From an uncultured Pelagibacteraceae bacterium (GTDB lineage: Bacteria; Pseudomonadota; Alphaproteobacteria; Pelagibacterales; Pelagibacteraceae), in assembly GCA_902580445.1 (NCBI GenBank), contig CACHKQ010000001.1, positions 62,001-126,000 on the forward strand: a DNA stretch of 64,000 nt, in the 5' to 3' direction. This document shows, piece by piece, positions 10,591 through 19,586 of this stretch (position 1 is its first letter; the number at the start of each line of letters is the position of its first letter). The translations under genes and the position numbers were made by a program. The notes beneath the pieces were generated by a model. That model did not search any database. It was not told the origin of the DNA and was given only the letters and a program-made list of their open reading frames with translations.

Positions 10591-11042
10591 TAATTTTTTT
10601 TAATTTTTTTAAATATTAATTTTTCAAGCTCATTCATTTTAAAATAATCACTATTTTTTTTGTGTTTATACCCAATCAGGTGTAGAAAACCATGTATCCA
10701 CAATTTATTGAAATTTTCTTTAAAATTTTTTTTATTAATTTTATAATAATTTAAAATTATATCTCCCAAATAAATATCTTTTTTTTTTAACTTCTTGAGT
10801 TTGTTAAAATCGATCGAAGGAAAAGAAAGTACATCTGTAGTTTTATTTTTTTTTCTAAATTTTTTATTAAGAAGTTTTATTTCTTTATTTCCTGCCAATT
10901 GTAATGAAAAATTAATATTTTTATTTTTTAGAAAATTAATTGAACTTTTTAAATATTTAACTCTACTGTTCAAATATTTACTAGGATTGGATATTTTTTT
11001 TTTCCAATTTTTGTTTTTGATGAAAACATCAACTTTTATCAT
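10590..11042 (-). CDS. ybeY: Endoribonuclease YbeY (16S rRNA 3'-end maturation)
   Basis: YbeY is a small metallo-endoribonuclease acting on 16S rRNA maturation and ribosome quality control. The 150-residue product has the hallmark zinc motif as HGFLHLIGYKHKKNSD in the last third, giving the His-x3-His-x5-His ligands, although the Asp usually preceding the third His is Lys here. The core KTTDVLSFP and the LGDIILNY strand are also present. It overlaps phoH by 14 bp and abuts lnt. The phoH-ybeY-lnt order is standard for proteobacteria. Confidence 0.95.
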   Translation of the reverse strand: MIKVDVFIKNKNWKKKISNPSKYLNSRVKYLKSSINFLKNKNINFSLQLAGNKEIKLLNKKFRKKNKTTDVLSFPSIDFNKLKKLKKKDIYLGDIILNYYKINKKNFKENFNKLWIHGFLHLIGYKHKKNSDYFKMNELEKLIFKKIKKN

Positions 11043-12042
11043 CTGTTTTTTGTTGATAGGCCTGTATAATTTTAGATACCAATGGGTGCCTTACAACATC
11101 TGTATGGTCAAATTCAATGCATTTTACTTCTTTGACATCTTGTAAAATCTTTTTTGACTTAAGCAAACCAGAATGATTTTTATTTATAAGATCAACTTGT
11201 GAAGGATCACCATTTACTACTATTTTAGAGTTTTCACCTATCCTTGTTAAAAACATTTTGATTTGAGTTAAAGATGCATTTTGAGCCTCATCCAAGATTG
11301 CGAATGAATTTTTTAAAGTTCTTCCTCTCATAAATGCTAACGGTGCAATTTCTATTTCTCCTGTATCAATTTTTCTCTGAACTTTTTCGTATCCAAATAA
11401 ATCATGTAATGCGTCATATAACGGTTGTAGATATGGATCAACTTTCTCTTTTAAATCTCCAGGTAAAAATCCTAACCTCTCGCCCGCTTCAACAGCAGGT
11501 CTTGATAAAATTACTTTTTCTACTTTTTTTTCCATCAGCATATTGACAGCTGCAGATACAGCTAAATAACTTTTGCCCGTACCAGCTGGACCAAGTGAAA
11601 GAATTATATCTTCCTTTAACAAAGCTCTTAAATACTCAGACTGTTTTTTAGACTTTGGTATAACAGACCTTCGGGGGGTCTTAATTACTTGATCAATAGA
11701 TCTTATATTGCTTTTATCCATTAGATTTTGACTTTCAATTTTTTTAATAGAATAATCTACATCATTATCCTCTAAAGAACCAGTTACAAGGAATTTATTT
11801 ACTAAAAATATCAAAGCATTCGATACCGAAAGAACTGATTCTCTTTCTCCCTTTATGGTGAGAGAATTCCCTCTAAAAAAAATTTTTGTTTTAGTTAATT
11901 TTTCAATTTTGATTAAATTTTTGTTAAATTCACCAACAATTTCAGACAGAATATTATTATTAAAAATTTTTATGCTCGATGTTTCGTTATCAATTTTTTT
12001 AATAGAAATTTCCTTGTTTAAATTTTTTGCTTCTAACATCAA
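11029..12042 (-). CDS. phoH: PhoH-like ATPase (YbeZ)
   Basis: A cytoplasmic P-loop ATPase that works with YbeY in RNA metabolism in the organisms studied. The 337-residue protein has a KH-like N-terminal part (about 25-90) and the PhoH domain, with Walker A GPAGTGKS at 151-158, AFMRGRTLKNSFAILDEAQN covering Walker B, and the GDPSQVDL motif. It overlaps the end of miaB by 4 bp and the start of ybeY by 14 bp, so it belongs to the miaB-phoH-ybeY-lnt-metK operon. Confidence 0.95.
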   Translation of the reverse strand: MMLEAKNLNKEISIKKIDNETSSIKIFNNNILSEIVGEFNKNLIKIEKLTKTKIFFRGNSLTIKGERESVLSVSNALIFLVNKFLVTGSLEDNDVDYSIKKIESQNLMDKSNIRSIDQVIKTPRRSVIPKSKKQSEYLRALLKEDIILSLGPAGTGKSYLAVSAAVNMLMEKKVEKVILSRPAVEAGERLGFLPGDLKEKVDPYLQPLYDALHDLFGYEKVQRKIDTGEIEIAPLAFMRGRTLKNSFAILDEAQNASLTQIKMFLTRIGENSKIVVNGDPSQVDLINKNHSGLLKSKKILQDVKEVKCIEFDHTDVVRHPLVSKIIQAYQQKTDDKS

Positions 12043-13373
12043 GCTGCTACTTCCCTTTCCTTAGAATACTTTCTCCCAAATAATGATTTTTTATCACATT
12101 TATCAATTCTGACTTTTACAATATTTCCAATGTCATCATCATCTATATTATTTAATATTACAGGAGTTAAATCCCTGGTTCGGCCAAAATATTGGGTTTG
12201 ATTTTTTAATCTATTTTCTACTAAAACTTCCTCTACTTTTTTAATTTTGTCATAATTTTTTTTTACTTGAATTTTTTCTAATAGATTTTGTAAGATTGTT
12301 AGTCTTTTTTTTTGTATTTTTATATCTAGCATTTTCATTCTAGAGGCTGGGGTGCCAGGTCTTGGACTATAGATGAATGAAAATGAGTTAATAAAATTTA
12401 CTTTTTTAATAAGTGAAATTGTATCATTAAAATCTTTTTCGCTCTCTCCTGGATAGCCAACTATAAAATCACTCGAAAAACTTATTTCTGGGTTAATCCT
12501 TTGTAGTCTAGTTATTATATCTAAATATTCTTGTCTTGAATGTTTCCTATTCATGTTTTTAAGCACAGCATCTGAACCACTTTGTACTGGCAGATGGATA
12601 ATCGGCATTAATTTTTTTTCATACTTATAACAATTAATTAAATCATCTGTCATGTCTTTTGGGTGTGATGTGGTATATCTAATTCTTTTTAACTTTTTAT
12701 TTTTACAAACTTTCAAAATTAAATCTGAAAAATTAGTTTTATTTTTATATGAATACGCATTAACATTTTGACCCAACAACGTTATTTCTTTTGCACCATT
12801 TAAAACTAAATGATCTACCTCTTTTAAGATTTCTTCTGGTGACCTAGAATATTCGCTGCCTCTTGTATAAGGAACTACACAAAAATTACAAAATTTATCA
12901 CAACCTTCTTGGATAGTTACAAAAGCTGATACATTTGTGTCTGAATTTTTTAAACTATTTAATTTATCAAATTTATCTATAACTTCAAAATCAGTTAAAT
13001 TAAATTTTTTTGTTTTATTATTTAGTGAAGATAATATGTTAGGAATATTTTGATACGACTGTGGTCCAATCACAGCATCTATGTATGGTTCCCTTCTTAT
13101 CATTTCTTCATTTTCTGCCTGGGCAACACAACCTGTTATAAAAACAAATGGTTTATTTTTGTTTCTATAATTTTTTTTTAATCTTCCAATATCTGAATAT
13201 ACTTTCTCTGTTGCTTTTTCTCTTATGTGACAGGTGTTTAAGATGTAACAACTTATATCTTGAGAGTCAGAACTTTCTAAATATCCATTGGCTTTAAACA
13301 AATCAGAAATACGATTACTATCATATTCGTTCATTTGACAGCCAAAAGTTTTAATGAAAAATTTTTTAGACAA
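12039..13373 (-). CDS. miaB: tRNA-2-methylthio-N6-dimethylallyladenosine synthase
   Basis: MiaB is a radical-SAM methylthiotransferase that modifies A37 of tRNAs reading UNN codons. The 444-residue protein has all expected parts: the N-terminal UPF0004 domain with Cys12 (KTFGCQMNEYDS), Cys48 (LNTCHIREKA) and Cys82 (TGCVAQ) for the auxiliary cluster; the radical-SAM motif Cys158-x3-Cys162-x2-Cys165 (EGCDKFCNFC); and a C-terminal TRAM domain. It starts 4 bp after fur, and its end overlaps phoH. Confidence 0.97.
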   Translation of the reverse strand: MSKKFFIKTFGCQMNEYDSNRISDLFKANGYLESSDSQDISCYILNTCHIREKATEKVYSDIGRLKKNYRNKNKPFVFITGCVAQAENEEMIRREPYIDAVIGPQSYQNIPNILSSLNNKTKKFNLTDFEVIDKFDKLNSLKNSDTNVSAFVTIQEGCDKFCNFCVVPYTRGSEYSRSPEEILKEVDHLVLNGAKEITLLGQNVNAYSYKNKTNFSDLILKVCKNKKLKRIRYTTSHPKDMTDDLINCYKYEKKLMPIIHLPVQSGSDAVLKNMNRKHSRQEYLDIITRLQRINPEISFSSDFIVGYPGESEKDFNDTISLIKKVNFINSFSFIYSPRPGTPASRMKMLDIKIQKKRLTILQNLLEKIQVKKNYDKIKKVEEVLVENRLKNQTQYFGRTRDLTPVILNNIDDDDIGNIVKVRIDKCDKKSLFGRKYSKEREVAA

Positions 13374-13377
13374 ATTA

Positions 13378-13806
13378 TTAATTTTTTTTAATTTTGGATC
13401 CGTAAAGTTCTAATTTATGATCTACAAGTTTGTATCCGAGCTTTTGTGCAATTTTATTTTGAAGTTCTTCAACCTCTTTATCAACAAATTCAACTATCTC
13501 ACCAGAATTAATATCTATAAGATGATTATGGTGTTCTTCGGTTGTCGGCTCGTATCTAGACTTGCCTTCTTTAAAGTCATGTCTTATTAAGATGCCAGAC
13601 TCTTCGAATAGCTTAATTGTTCTATACACTGTTGCTATACTAATTTTTTTATCAATTAATGATGCTCTTTTATGAAGTTCATCCACATCTGGATGATCTT
13701 TCGATCCAAAGGTCTGTTTTGAGTCAGATATTACCTTAGCGATAATTTTTCGTTGATCGGTTAATCTTACACCTTTTTCTTTACATTTTTCTTCTATTTT
13801 ACTCAT
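13378..13806 (-). CDS. fur: Fur-family transcriptional regulator
   Basis: A 142-residue metal-responsive repressor. The N-terminal winged helix contains RLTDQRKIIAKVI and the recognition segment KISIATVYRTIKLFEESGI; the dimerisation half contains the metal motif EEHHNHLIDINSGEIVEF. The two Cys pairs that hold structural zinc in gamma-proteobacterial Fur are not present (Asp and Ser occupy the first CxxC), as is common in alphaproteobacterial Fur/Mur proteins, so whether iron or manganese is the effector cannot be told from sequence. It is placed between tsaB and miaB. A direct target is not evident. Confidence 0.9.
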   Translation of the reverse strand: MSKIEEKCKEKGVRLTDQRKIIAKVISDSKQTFGSKDHPDVDELHKRASLIDKKISIATVYRTIKLFEESGILIRHDFKEGKSRYEPTTEEHHNHLIDINSGEIVEFVDKEVEELQNKIAQKLGYKLVDHKLELYGSKIKKN

Positions 13807-13824
13807 TTTTTTAATTTAGTTAAT

Positions 13825-14208
13825 TTAACTTAAATATATAGGTTTAATCAATTTATTTTGTAATAAGTTTTTTTTAATTAGTAATTCAATATTTTTAAGG
13901 TTAAAATCGCCAAGATCGTTACCTTTATATCCATAAATATTGGCCCCTGTTACTATTTTAATGCCTTTTGCCGCAGCAATTGAAATTCTAATTCCTGAAA
14001 AACTTCCTGGTCCAACATTTACTAATATTGAAAAATTTCTGTCGATTTTAACTTTTTTTTCACTTATTAACTTAAAAATACTATTAACAAGTAGGTCATT
14101 TTTTCTAATATTTGTTTGAAGTTTTTTTACAAAAAAATTATTATCTGCTTTTAAACCGATTGAATCATTTTTGCCTGTGAAATTTATTATAAAAAAATTT
14201 TTAATCAT
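13825..14208 (-). CDS. tsaB: TsaB-like tRNA t6A biosynthesis protein, short form
   Basis: TsaB is the partner of TsaD in making N6-threonylcarbamoyl-A37 of tRNA. The product has the diagnostic loop VGPGSFSGIRISIAAAKGIK near residue 75 and an ASKHA-type start (MIKNFFIINFTGKNDSIGL). I chose the ATG at 14208 because it gives this canonical N-terminus; the frame stays open 36 bases further upstream. At 127 residues it is much shorter than the usual 200-230, lacking the C-terminal subdomain. Neighbouring rimI, common beside tsaB, is absent. The start overlaps the divergent deacetylase gene. Confidence 0.8.
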   Translation of the reverse strand: MIKNFFIINFTGKNDSIGLKADNNFFVKKLQTNIRKNDLLVNSIFKLISEKKVKIDRNFSILVNVGPGSFSGIRISIAAAKGIKIVTGANIYGYKGNDLGDFNLKNIELLIKKNLLQNKLIKPIYLS

Positions 14209-15226
14209 CTTAATATTTATAGTTAGTTTGAATATTTTTAACAATTCTTATTCGTATCCAAAAAATATCGCGGATTATGGCATAATTAGTATTATGTATC
14301 ACCGTTTCGAGGAAAATAAGTATCCCTCTACCAATATTAAAATAAAGGACTTTGTGTCTCATATAAATGAAATTAGAAATGCAAATCTTGAATTCATTTC
14401 ATTTGAAGAATTTGACACATCTTTTAGCAAAAATAATTCTTCCAGAAAAGTTTTATTGACAATTGATGATGCCTTTTCATCTTTTTATAAGAATGCTTGG
14501 CCTATATTAAAAAAAGAAAAGATACCATTTATAATTTTTATAAATACAGAAACAGTTGGTGCAAGAGGGTACATGAATTGGGAACAAATAAAAATTATCT
14601 CAAAATACGATTTTGTTTATATTGGAAATCACAGTCATAGTCATGATTATCTAGTCGATAAATCTGATGATGAGATAAGAAAAGATCTTACTATTGCTAA
14701 AAAAATTCTAAAAAAAAAATTAGACTATGAAACAAAAATTTTTGCATATCCTTTCGGTGAATACAAAAGTTCTTATATAGAAATCGTTAAGGATCTTGGC
14801 TTTAAATATGCATTTGGACAGCATTCTGGTGTAATAGATAAAACCAAAAGTAAATTTGAGTTACCAAGATTTCCAATAAATGAAAAATACGGAGAAATAA
14901 AAAGATTCAAAAGCCTGCTTAAAAATATTCCATTTCCTTACAAAAAAATCTTACCTGAAGAGAAATACTTAGCTGAAAATAATAACCCACCAAATGTTGA
15001 AATTTATTTTTTTGATAATCAAATAAATTTGGAGAATATTAATTGTTACTCTAACGAACAAAATGAGTGGAGAAAATCAAAATTACTTTTTGCTAAGAAA
15101 AATCAATTAAAAATAATTTTGGATGGAAAATTTACTACTGAAAGAGGGAGAATTAATTGTTCTTTAAGAGATCAAAGTGGATACTGGAGATGGTTAGGTA
15201 TTCAATTTGTAATTGCTGATTTATAA
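14171..15226 (+). CDS. Secreted polysaccharide deacetylase family protein
   Basis: A 351-residue protein with a signal peptide (basic KFIIKK, then LIILIFIVSLNIF, cleavage likely after NNSYS) and a carbohydrate esterase 4 (NodB-type) domain. Seen are GIISIMYHRF, LTIDDAFSSFY (the Asp-Asp metal/catalytic pair), the HSHSHDY motif with metal-binding His residues, and FAYPFGEY. The likely substrate is an N-acetylated envelope polysaccharide or peptidoglycan, which is inference. The start is TTG at 14171 or GTG at 14177; no ATG precedes the signal peptide. The 5' end overlaps tsaB on the other strand by up to 38 bp. Confidence 0.88.
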   Translation: MPVKFIIKKFLIILIFIVSLNIFNNSYSYPKNIADYGIISIMYHRFEENKYPSTNIKIKDFVSHINEIRNANLEFISFEEFDTSFSKNNSSRKVLLTIDDAFSSFYKNAWPILKKEKIPFIIFINTETVGARGYMNWEQIKIISKYDFVYIGNHSHSHDYLVDKSDDEIRKDLTIAKKILKKKLDYETKIFAYPFGEYKSSYIEIVKDLGFKYAFGQHSGVIDKTKSKFELPRFPINEKYGEIKRFKSLLKNIPFPYKKILPEEKYLAENNNPPNVEIYFFDNQINLENINCYSNEQNEWRKSKLLFAKKNQLKIILDGKFTTERGRINCSLRDQSGYWRWLGIQFVIADL

Positions 15227-15227
15227 A

Positions 15228-16412
15228 TTACAAAGTAAGAGATTTTGATCTGCTTGAATTCATTAGAATTGAGTTATCAAAATCAGTTAGATCATTCTGT
15301 TCTATTATTTTTTTAAGAATTTTTACATACTCTGAACCTGTTTGTGCATAGTTGTATAGATATGCAACAAGATCTATCCCTTTAACGGTTTTATTTTTTT
15401 CTCTGATCTTAGATCTCTCTTTCCTGAACTCTGAATATCCCCTGTGCGTATTCAAATTTTTCATATAAGCACTTACAGAAGATTGAAGCTTGGGAAATTT
15501 TAAAATTTTGTGTTCTTTCTTCTCATCTTTCTGTGATGGTTCAATACCGTCTCCGCCCCAGGTCCACTGTCCATACATTGCATTACCCTCTAGCGCAAAT
15601 CTAGAAGTCCCCCAGCCGCTTTCTTTAGCTGCTTGAGCTATAGCAATTGAAGTTGGAATTATATCCAATCTTAATTTAAGTTCTGATATATCCTCCCCTT
15701 TTATGTCATAATCTTTAAACCGTCTTTTTAACCAAACTTTTTCGCCCATAGTATTCGACTGTTTGCCTAAAATTTTAAATAATTTTTTTCTGTCCTCTAT
15801 TATCTTCTCATTTTCGATTAAAATTAGTGGCATTACAATTTTAATAAATGTTTCTTTTCTTTTATTGGTGCTTTTAATTTTTTTAAGATCTTTAGGCAAC
15901 TTTGTAAGATAAATTGGCTTTACTGATTGTCCTAGTCTGATACTTTTTAAGTCGTATTTAAGATTTTCAAATAAATTTAAGGTAATTTGTGTGTCTATAC
16001 CAATATAATTTTCATCTTGGTTTTTATTAGCTGAAAATTCAGTACTATCCTTTTTTTTGTAATCATCATTATTAAAATTTGACTTATATTCTTTTGCTAC
16101 ATAAGTAAATTTAATCTCATTTGTAACTGTTTTGATAAATGGTCTGACAGAAATTAAGCTAATTACAAATGTAATTAAAAATAAAGTTATTAAAATATTT
16201 GTAACTACTTGCTCTTTAAATTTGATTTCTGCAATCTTTTTTTTATTATAACTTTGTTCAGGTAATCTTATCTTATTTTTTAATAAGATTAATTCAATCT
16301 GAGATGTAGTTAATTTTTTTTTTGATTTAGCGTATAATTTGATTTCATCAACTTTATAAAGTTTACCCAATTCTAATAGTTGATCTATATAAGGTATTTG
16401 CTTATTTTTCAT
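15228..16412 (-). CDS. Bax-like protein with glucosaminidase domain
   Basis: A 394-residue protein with one transmembrane segment near residues 70-92 (VVTNILITLFLITFVISLI) and a C-terminal periplasmic glucosaminidase domain (about 240-380): SIAIAQAAKESGWGTSRFALEGNAMYGQWTW holds the expected catalytic Glu. This matches the Bax/FlgJ-like beta-N-acetylglucosaminidases that cut peptidoglycan glycan strands. The N-terminal 65 residues are a Lys-rich cytoplasmic region with no recognised domain. It ends 1 bp from the convergent deacetylase gene, another cell-wall enzyme, and follows nfuA by 4 bp. Confidence 0.85.
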   Translation of the reverse strand: MKNKQIPYIDQLLELGKLYKVDEIKLYAKSKKKLTTSQIELILLKNKIRLPEQSYNKKKIAEIKFKEQVVTNILITLFLITFVISLISVRPFIKTVTNEIKFTYVAKEYKSNFNNDDYKKKDSTEFSANKNQDENYIGIDTQITLNLFENLKYDLKSIRLGQSVKPIYLTKLPKDLKKIKSTNKRKETFIKIVMPLILIENEKIIEDRKKLFKILGKQSNTMGEKVWLKRRFKDYDIKGEDISELKLRLDIIPTSIAIAQAAKESGWGTSRFALEGNAMYGQWTWGGDGIEPSQKDEKKEHKILKFPKLQSSVSAYMKNLNTHRGYSEFRKERSKIREKNKTVKGIDLVAYLYNYAQTGSEYVKILKKIIEQNDLTDFDNSILMNSSRSKSLTL

Positions 16413-16416
16413 TTAA

Positions 16417-16968
16417 TTAAATGGCTTCTACGTTTTTTACTTCTTTAATATAATGACGTAAAAGGTTTTGAACTCCATTTTTTAGAGTAACAATTGAACT
16501 TGGGCAGCCCGAGCAACTTCCTTTTAATTCTACCTTAACCGTTCCCTCCTGAAAAGATATAAACTTTATATCTCCACCATCTTTGGCAACAGCAGGTCTA
16601 ATTTTACTATCAAGAACTTTTTTAATTTCCTCTACTATTAAATTGCTTTCTTTTTTTGGTTTTTCTAAGATTTCTGAATTTTTTAGAAGGATTGGTTTTT
16701 TGTTTTTTACTAAATGGTCGTTTATCTCTGATATTATTGAAGGTTTAAGACTATCCCATTTGGCATTCTCAAATTTTTTAACACTTATGAAGTTATCTGA
16801 TACTAGGATTAATTCAACTCCATCAAATTCTAATAGATTTTTAATTAAATTATTAGTGTTAGGTTTAATGTCTTTTTTCTGAAATTCCTTTGCTCCGATT
16901 TCAGAAAATTTATTTTCTGAAATAAATTTTAAAGCATTTGGATTCGGTGTTGTTTCAGTTTGTATCAT
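16417..16968 (-). CDS. nfuA: Nfu-type iron-sulfur cluster scaffold/carrier
   Basis: Carries a 4Fe-4S cluster from the assembly system to target enzymes. The 183-residue protein has the Nfu N-terminal domain (MIQTETTPNPNALKFI, about 1-90) and the NifU C-terminal domain (about 110-183) with the cluster-binding CxxC in LKGSCSGCPSSIVTLKNG. This two-domain form is the alphaproteobacterial/mitochondrial Nfu1 type. Possible clients in the window are MiaB and Nth. It lies between trpS and the Bax-like gene, and the symbol is by family rather than strict orthology to E. coli NfuA. Confidence 0.92.
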   Translation of the reverse strand: MIQTETTPNPNALKFISENKFSEIGAKEFQKKDIKPNTNNLIKNLLEFDGVELILVSDNFISVKKFENAKWDSLKPSIISEINDHLVKNKKPILLKNSEILEKPKKESNLIVEEIKKVLDSKIRPAVAKDGGDIKFISFQEGTVKVELKGSCSGCPSSIVTLKNGVQNLLRHYIKEVKNVEAI

Positions 16969-16994
16969 TATAAATTAATAACATATTTAAATTG

Positions 16995-18005
16995 TTAAAT
17001 AAATCCTACAATTTCTTTAATTTCTTTTAAATTTTTATCTGCAATTACTTTTGCTTTTGCAGTACCATCTTTTAAAATACCTAATAATTGATGCTTATCT
17101 TTATTTAATTCTTTTATCTTTTTTCCAATGGGACAAATTGTTGCAATTAATGCATCAGAGAGTTTTTTTTTAAATTTTGAAAAATCCTTGCCATCCATTT
17201 CTTTTAAAGTTGTTTCTAATGACGTTTTAGTTACAGATGAATATATATTAAGAAGATTCAACGCCTCAGGTCGGTTTTCTAAATCTTTCTTATTTGATGT
17301 AATAGGGGAAGAGTCGGTTTTTGCTTTTTTAATTTTTTTTTCAATTTCATCTTCGGTATCTTGAAGATTGATCCTTGAAAAATCCGACTCTTCTGATTTA
17401 CTCATTTTCTTTTTTCCATTTCTTAAACTCATCACCCGTGAGAAATTTTTTTGTATTAAAGGTTCTGGTAGCGGAAAAAATTCAGATTTATTGAAATCAT
17501 TATTAAATTTACTTGCAATATCTCTGCAAAGTTCTAAATGCTGTTTTTGATCATCGCCAACTGGGACATGTGTTGCTTTATATAAGAGTATATCTGCTGC
17601 CATCAAGTTTGGATAGACATATAACCCAACACTCGCGTTTTCTTTATTTGATCCCGCCTTTTCTTTAAATTGTGTCATTCTATTAAGCCAACCTAATCTT
17701 GAAACACAATTAAAAATCCAAGCAAGCTCAGCATGTGCACTGACTGAAGACTGATTGAAAATTATACTTTTTTTAAAATCTAATCCACAAGCGATAAAAC
17801 TTGAAACAGTCTCCATTATACTTTTTTCAAGTTTTTTTGGGTCTTGAAATACTGTTATAGCGTGAAGATCTACTATAGAATAAATACAATCCATTTTTTT
17901 TTGAAGTTCAACAAAATTTCTCATAGCTCCTAGGTAGTTACCTAAATGAAGATTTCCAGAAGGTTGAACGCCTGAGAAAACTAAATTTTTTAATTTTTTA
18001 TTCAT
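16995..18005 (-). CDS. trpS: Tryptophanyl-tRNA synthetase
   Basis: A class I aminoacyl-tRNA synthetase charging tRNA-Trp. The 336-residue length is typical. Motifs are SGVQPSGNLHLGNYLGAM (the HIGH-equivalent region, residues 12-29), the tryptophan pocket segment YPNLMAADILLYKATHVPVG, and KMSKSE (about residue 203) as the KMSKS loop. Its ATG overlaps the end of murJ by 4 bp; murJ-trpS-nfuA is a frequent alphaproteobacterial order. Confidence 0.97.
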   Translation of the reverse strand: MNKKLKNLVFSGVQPSGNLHLGNYLGAMRNFVELQKKMDCIYSIVDLHAITVFQDPKKLEKSIMETVSSFIACGLDFKKSIIFNQSSVSAHAELAWIFNCVSRLGWLNRMTQFKEKAGSNKENASVGLYVYPNLMAADILLYKATHVPVGDDQKQHLELCRDIASKFNNDFNKSEFFPLPEPLIQKNFSRVMSLRNGKKKMSKSEESDFSRINLQDTEDEIEKKIKKAKTDSSPITSNKKDLENRPEALNLLNIYSSVTKTSLETTLKEMDGKDFSKFKKKLSDALIATICPIGKKIKELNKDKHQLLGILKDGTAKAKVIADKNLKEIKEIVGFI

Positions 18006-19528
18006 TTTATCTTATAACTTTTTAGATTTAAAATTCCAAAAATCTTAGTAAACATAAGGTATAAAGCTGATGATAAACCTATCATAATTAACAAATAAAT
18101 TAATTTAAATTTATTTGCATATTCAAACTTATCCTCAAAATTATTAAGACCATAATAAAGAAAAACTGACATTAAAAATGTTGAAAACAAAATTTTTAAA
18201 AAATTTGAGTTAAACACGTTATTTAAAAATAAAATTTTATTTTTCTTTAAATAAACTAAATAAATTACAACTGCTAACCAAGTAGATAGGGAAGTTGCGA
18301 TTGGTATGATAATGAAACCGTATTTTTTAAATAATGACAAACTAATTATAATATTAACAATCATGGTTATAAAAGATATATAAAATGGTAATTTAGTGTT
18401 ATTTCGTGCAAAATAAAAATTTGATAAAACCTTTATTAATGCAAAAGCTGGTACACCTATTGAGAAATATATCAGCGCTAATGAGGTGTAATAAATATCT
18501 TCTTTAGTAAAAGATCCATAACCAAAAAGTGAGTTAACTATTTGCTCTGATGCTATTAGTAATCCCAATGACGCAGGAATCGATAATAACAAACATAGTT
18601 CGATCGATTTAATCTGTAACTTATCAACTAAATTTTGTTTTTTTAATTTAATGCTCCTTGCTAAGTTAGGTAAAGCCACAGTTCCAATAGCAATACCAGC
18701 AATTGCCAAATTTATTTGGTATATCCTGTCTGCATAATATAAATATGAAACAGCGCCAGATTGAAACGAAGCTATTATAGTTCCAATTAAAATATTAATC
18801 TGAGTTATTCCAGATGAAAAAATGCTGGGTAATAATTTTCTAAAAAAAAGCTTTATATTATTGTTAAATTTTTTAACAAACTTTATTGAAGGTAAATAAA
18901 ATTTACGAGTAAAAAAAATTAGAATAATAAATTGAAATACTCCTGCAAGTGTAACTCCGATTGACAGATTTTTTGCAATATTAAGTTCATAAAAAAAAGA
19001 GATAAAAAGTGATGCAATTAAAACTATATTTAAAATTATTGGTGCTGCTGCTGCAGCAGCAAACTTATTATTAGTATTTAAAATTCCTGATAATAAAGAG
19101 GATAAACTAACAAAAAGTAAAAACGGAAATGTGATCCTAGTAAATTCTACTGCTAAATTAAATTTTTCAAGGTTATCGTAAAACCCCGGAGCTATAATAT
19201 AAACAATAAACGGAGTAAAAATTTCAATTATTACAATTAAAAATATAATAAAAATTGAGATCAAGCTAAAGACTTCATCCGCAAATTCTTTTCCTTGCTT
19301 TTTTCCTCTAATTTTTTGTTGCGTATAACTTGGTATAAATGCTGCATTAAAAGTACCTTCAGCGAACAATCTTCTGAAAGTGTTTGGTAGCCTAAATGCA
19401 ACAAAAAAGGCATCAGCGTAAATACTTGTTCCTAAAAAAATTGCTATTAAAATATCTCTTAAGTACCCTAAAACCCTACTTACTAAAGTGTAAAACCCAA
19501 AAAGTGATGTAGAAGACAATAAATTCAT
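18002..19528 (-). CDS. murJ: Lipid II flippase MurJ
   Basis: MurJ flips the peptidoglycan precursor lipid II across the inner membrane. The 508-residue protein has about 14 hydrophobic segments throughout, typical of the MviN/MurJ MOP-superfamily transporter. Conserved parts include FGFYTLVSRVLGYLRDILIA at the N-terminus, DAFFVAFRLPNTFRRLFAEG with the essential Arg residues, and NAAFIPSY. It is the first gene of a minus-strand set (murJ-trpS-nfuA-Bax), divergent from maeB with a 58-bp AT-rich gap between the starts. Confidence 0.97.
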   Translation of the reverse strand: MNLLSSTSLFGFYTLVSRVLGYLRDILIAIFLGTSIYADAFFVAFRLPNTFRRLFAEGTFNAAFIPSYTQQKIRGKKQGKEFADEVFSLISIFIIFLIVIIEIFTPFIVYIIAPGFYDNLEKFNLAVEFTRITFPFLLFVSLSSLLSGILNTNNKFAAAAAAPIILNIVLIASLFISFFYELNIAKNLSIGVTLAGVFQFIILIFFTRKFYLPSIKFVKKFNNNIKLFFRKLLPSIFSSGITQINILIGTIIASFQSGAVSYLYYADRIYQINLAIAGIAIGTVALPNLARSIKLKKQNLVDKLQIKSIELCLLLSIPASLGLLIASEQIVNSLFGYGSFTKEDIYYTSLALIYFSIGVPAFALIKVLSNFYFARNNTKLPFYISFITMIVNIIISLSLFKKYGFIIIPIATSLSTWLAVVIYLVYLKKNKILFLNNVFNSNFLKILFSTFLMSVFLYYGLNNFEDKFEYANKFKLIYLLIMIGLSSALYLMFTKIFGILNLKSYKIK

Positions 19529-19586
19529 ATTTAAGACAAATTAATATAGTGATTTAATATCATTTATATTACATAATTAAATTTTA

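Noticed and set aside
10795-11145. 116-codon plus-strand frame opposite ybeY/phoH as a gene
   Set aside because: It is antisense to two well-supported genes and its product is a low-complexity Phe/Leu-rich shadow.
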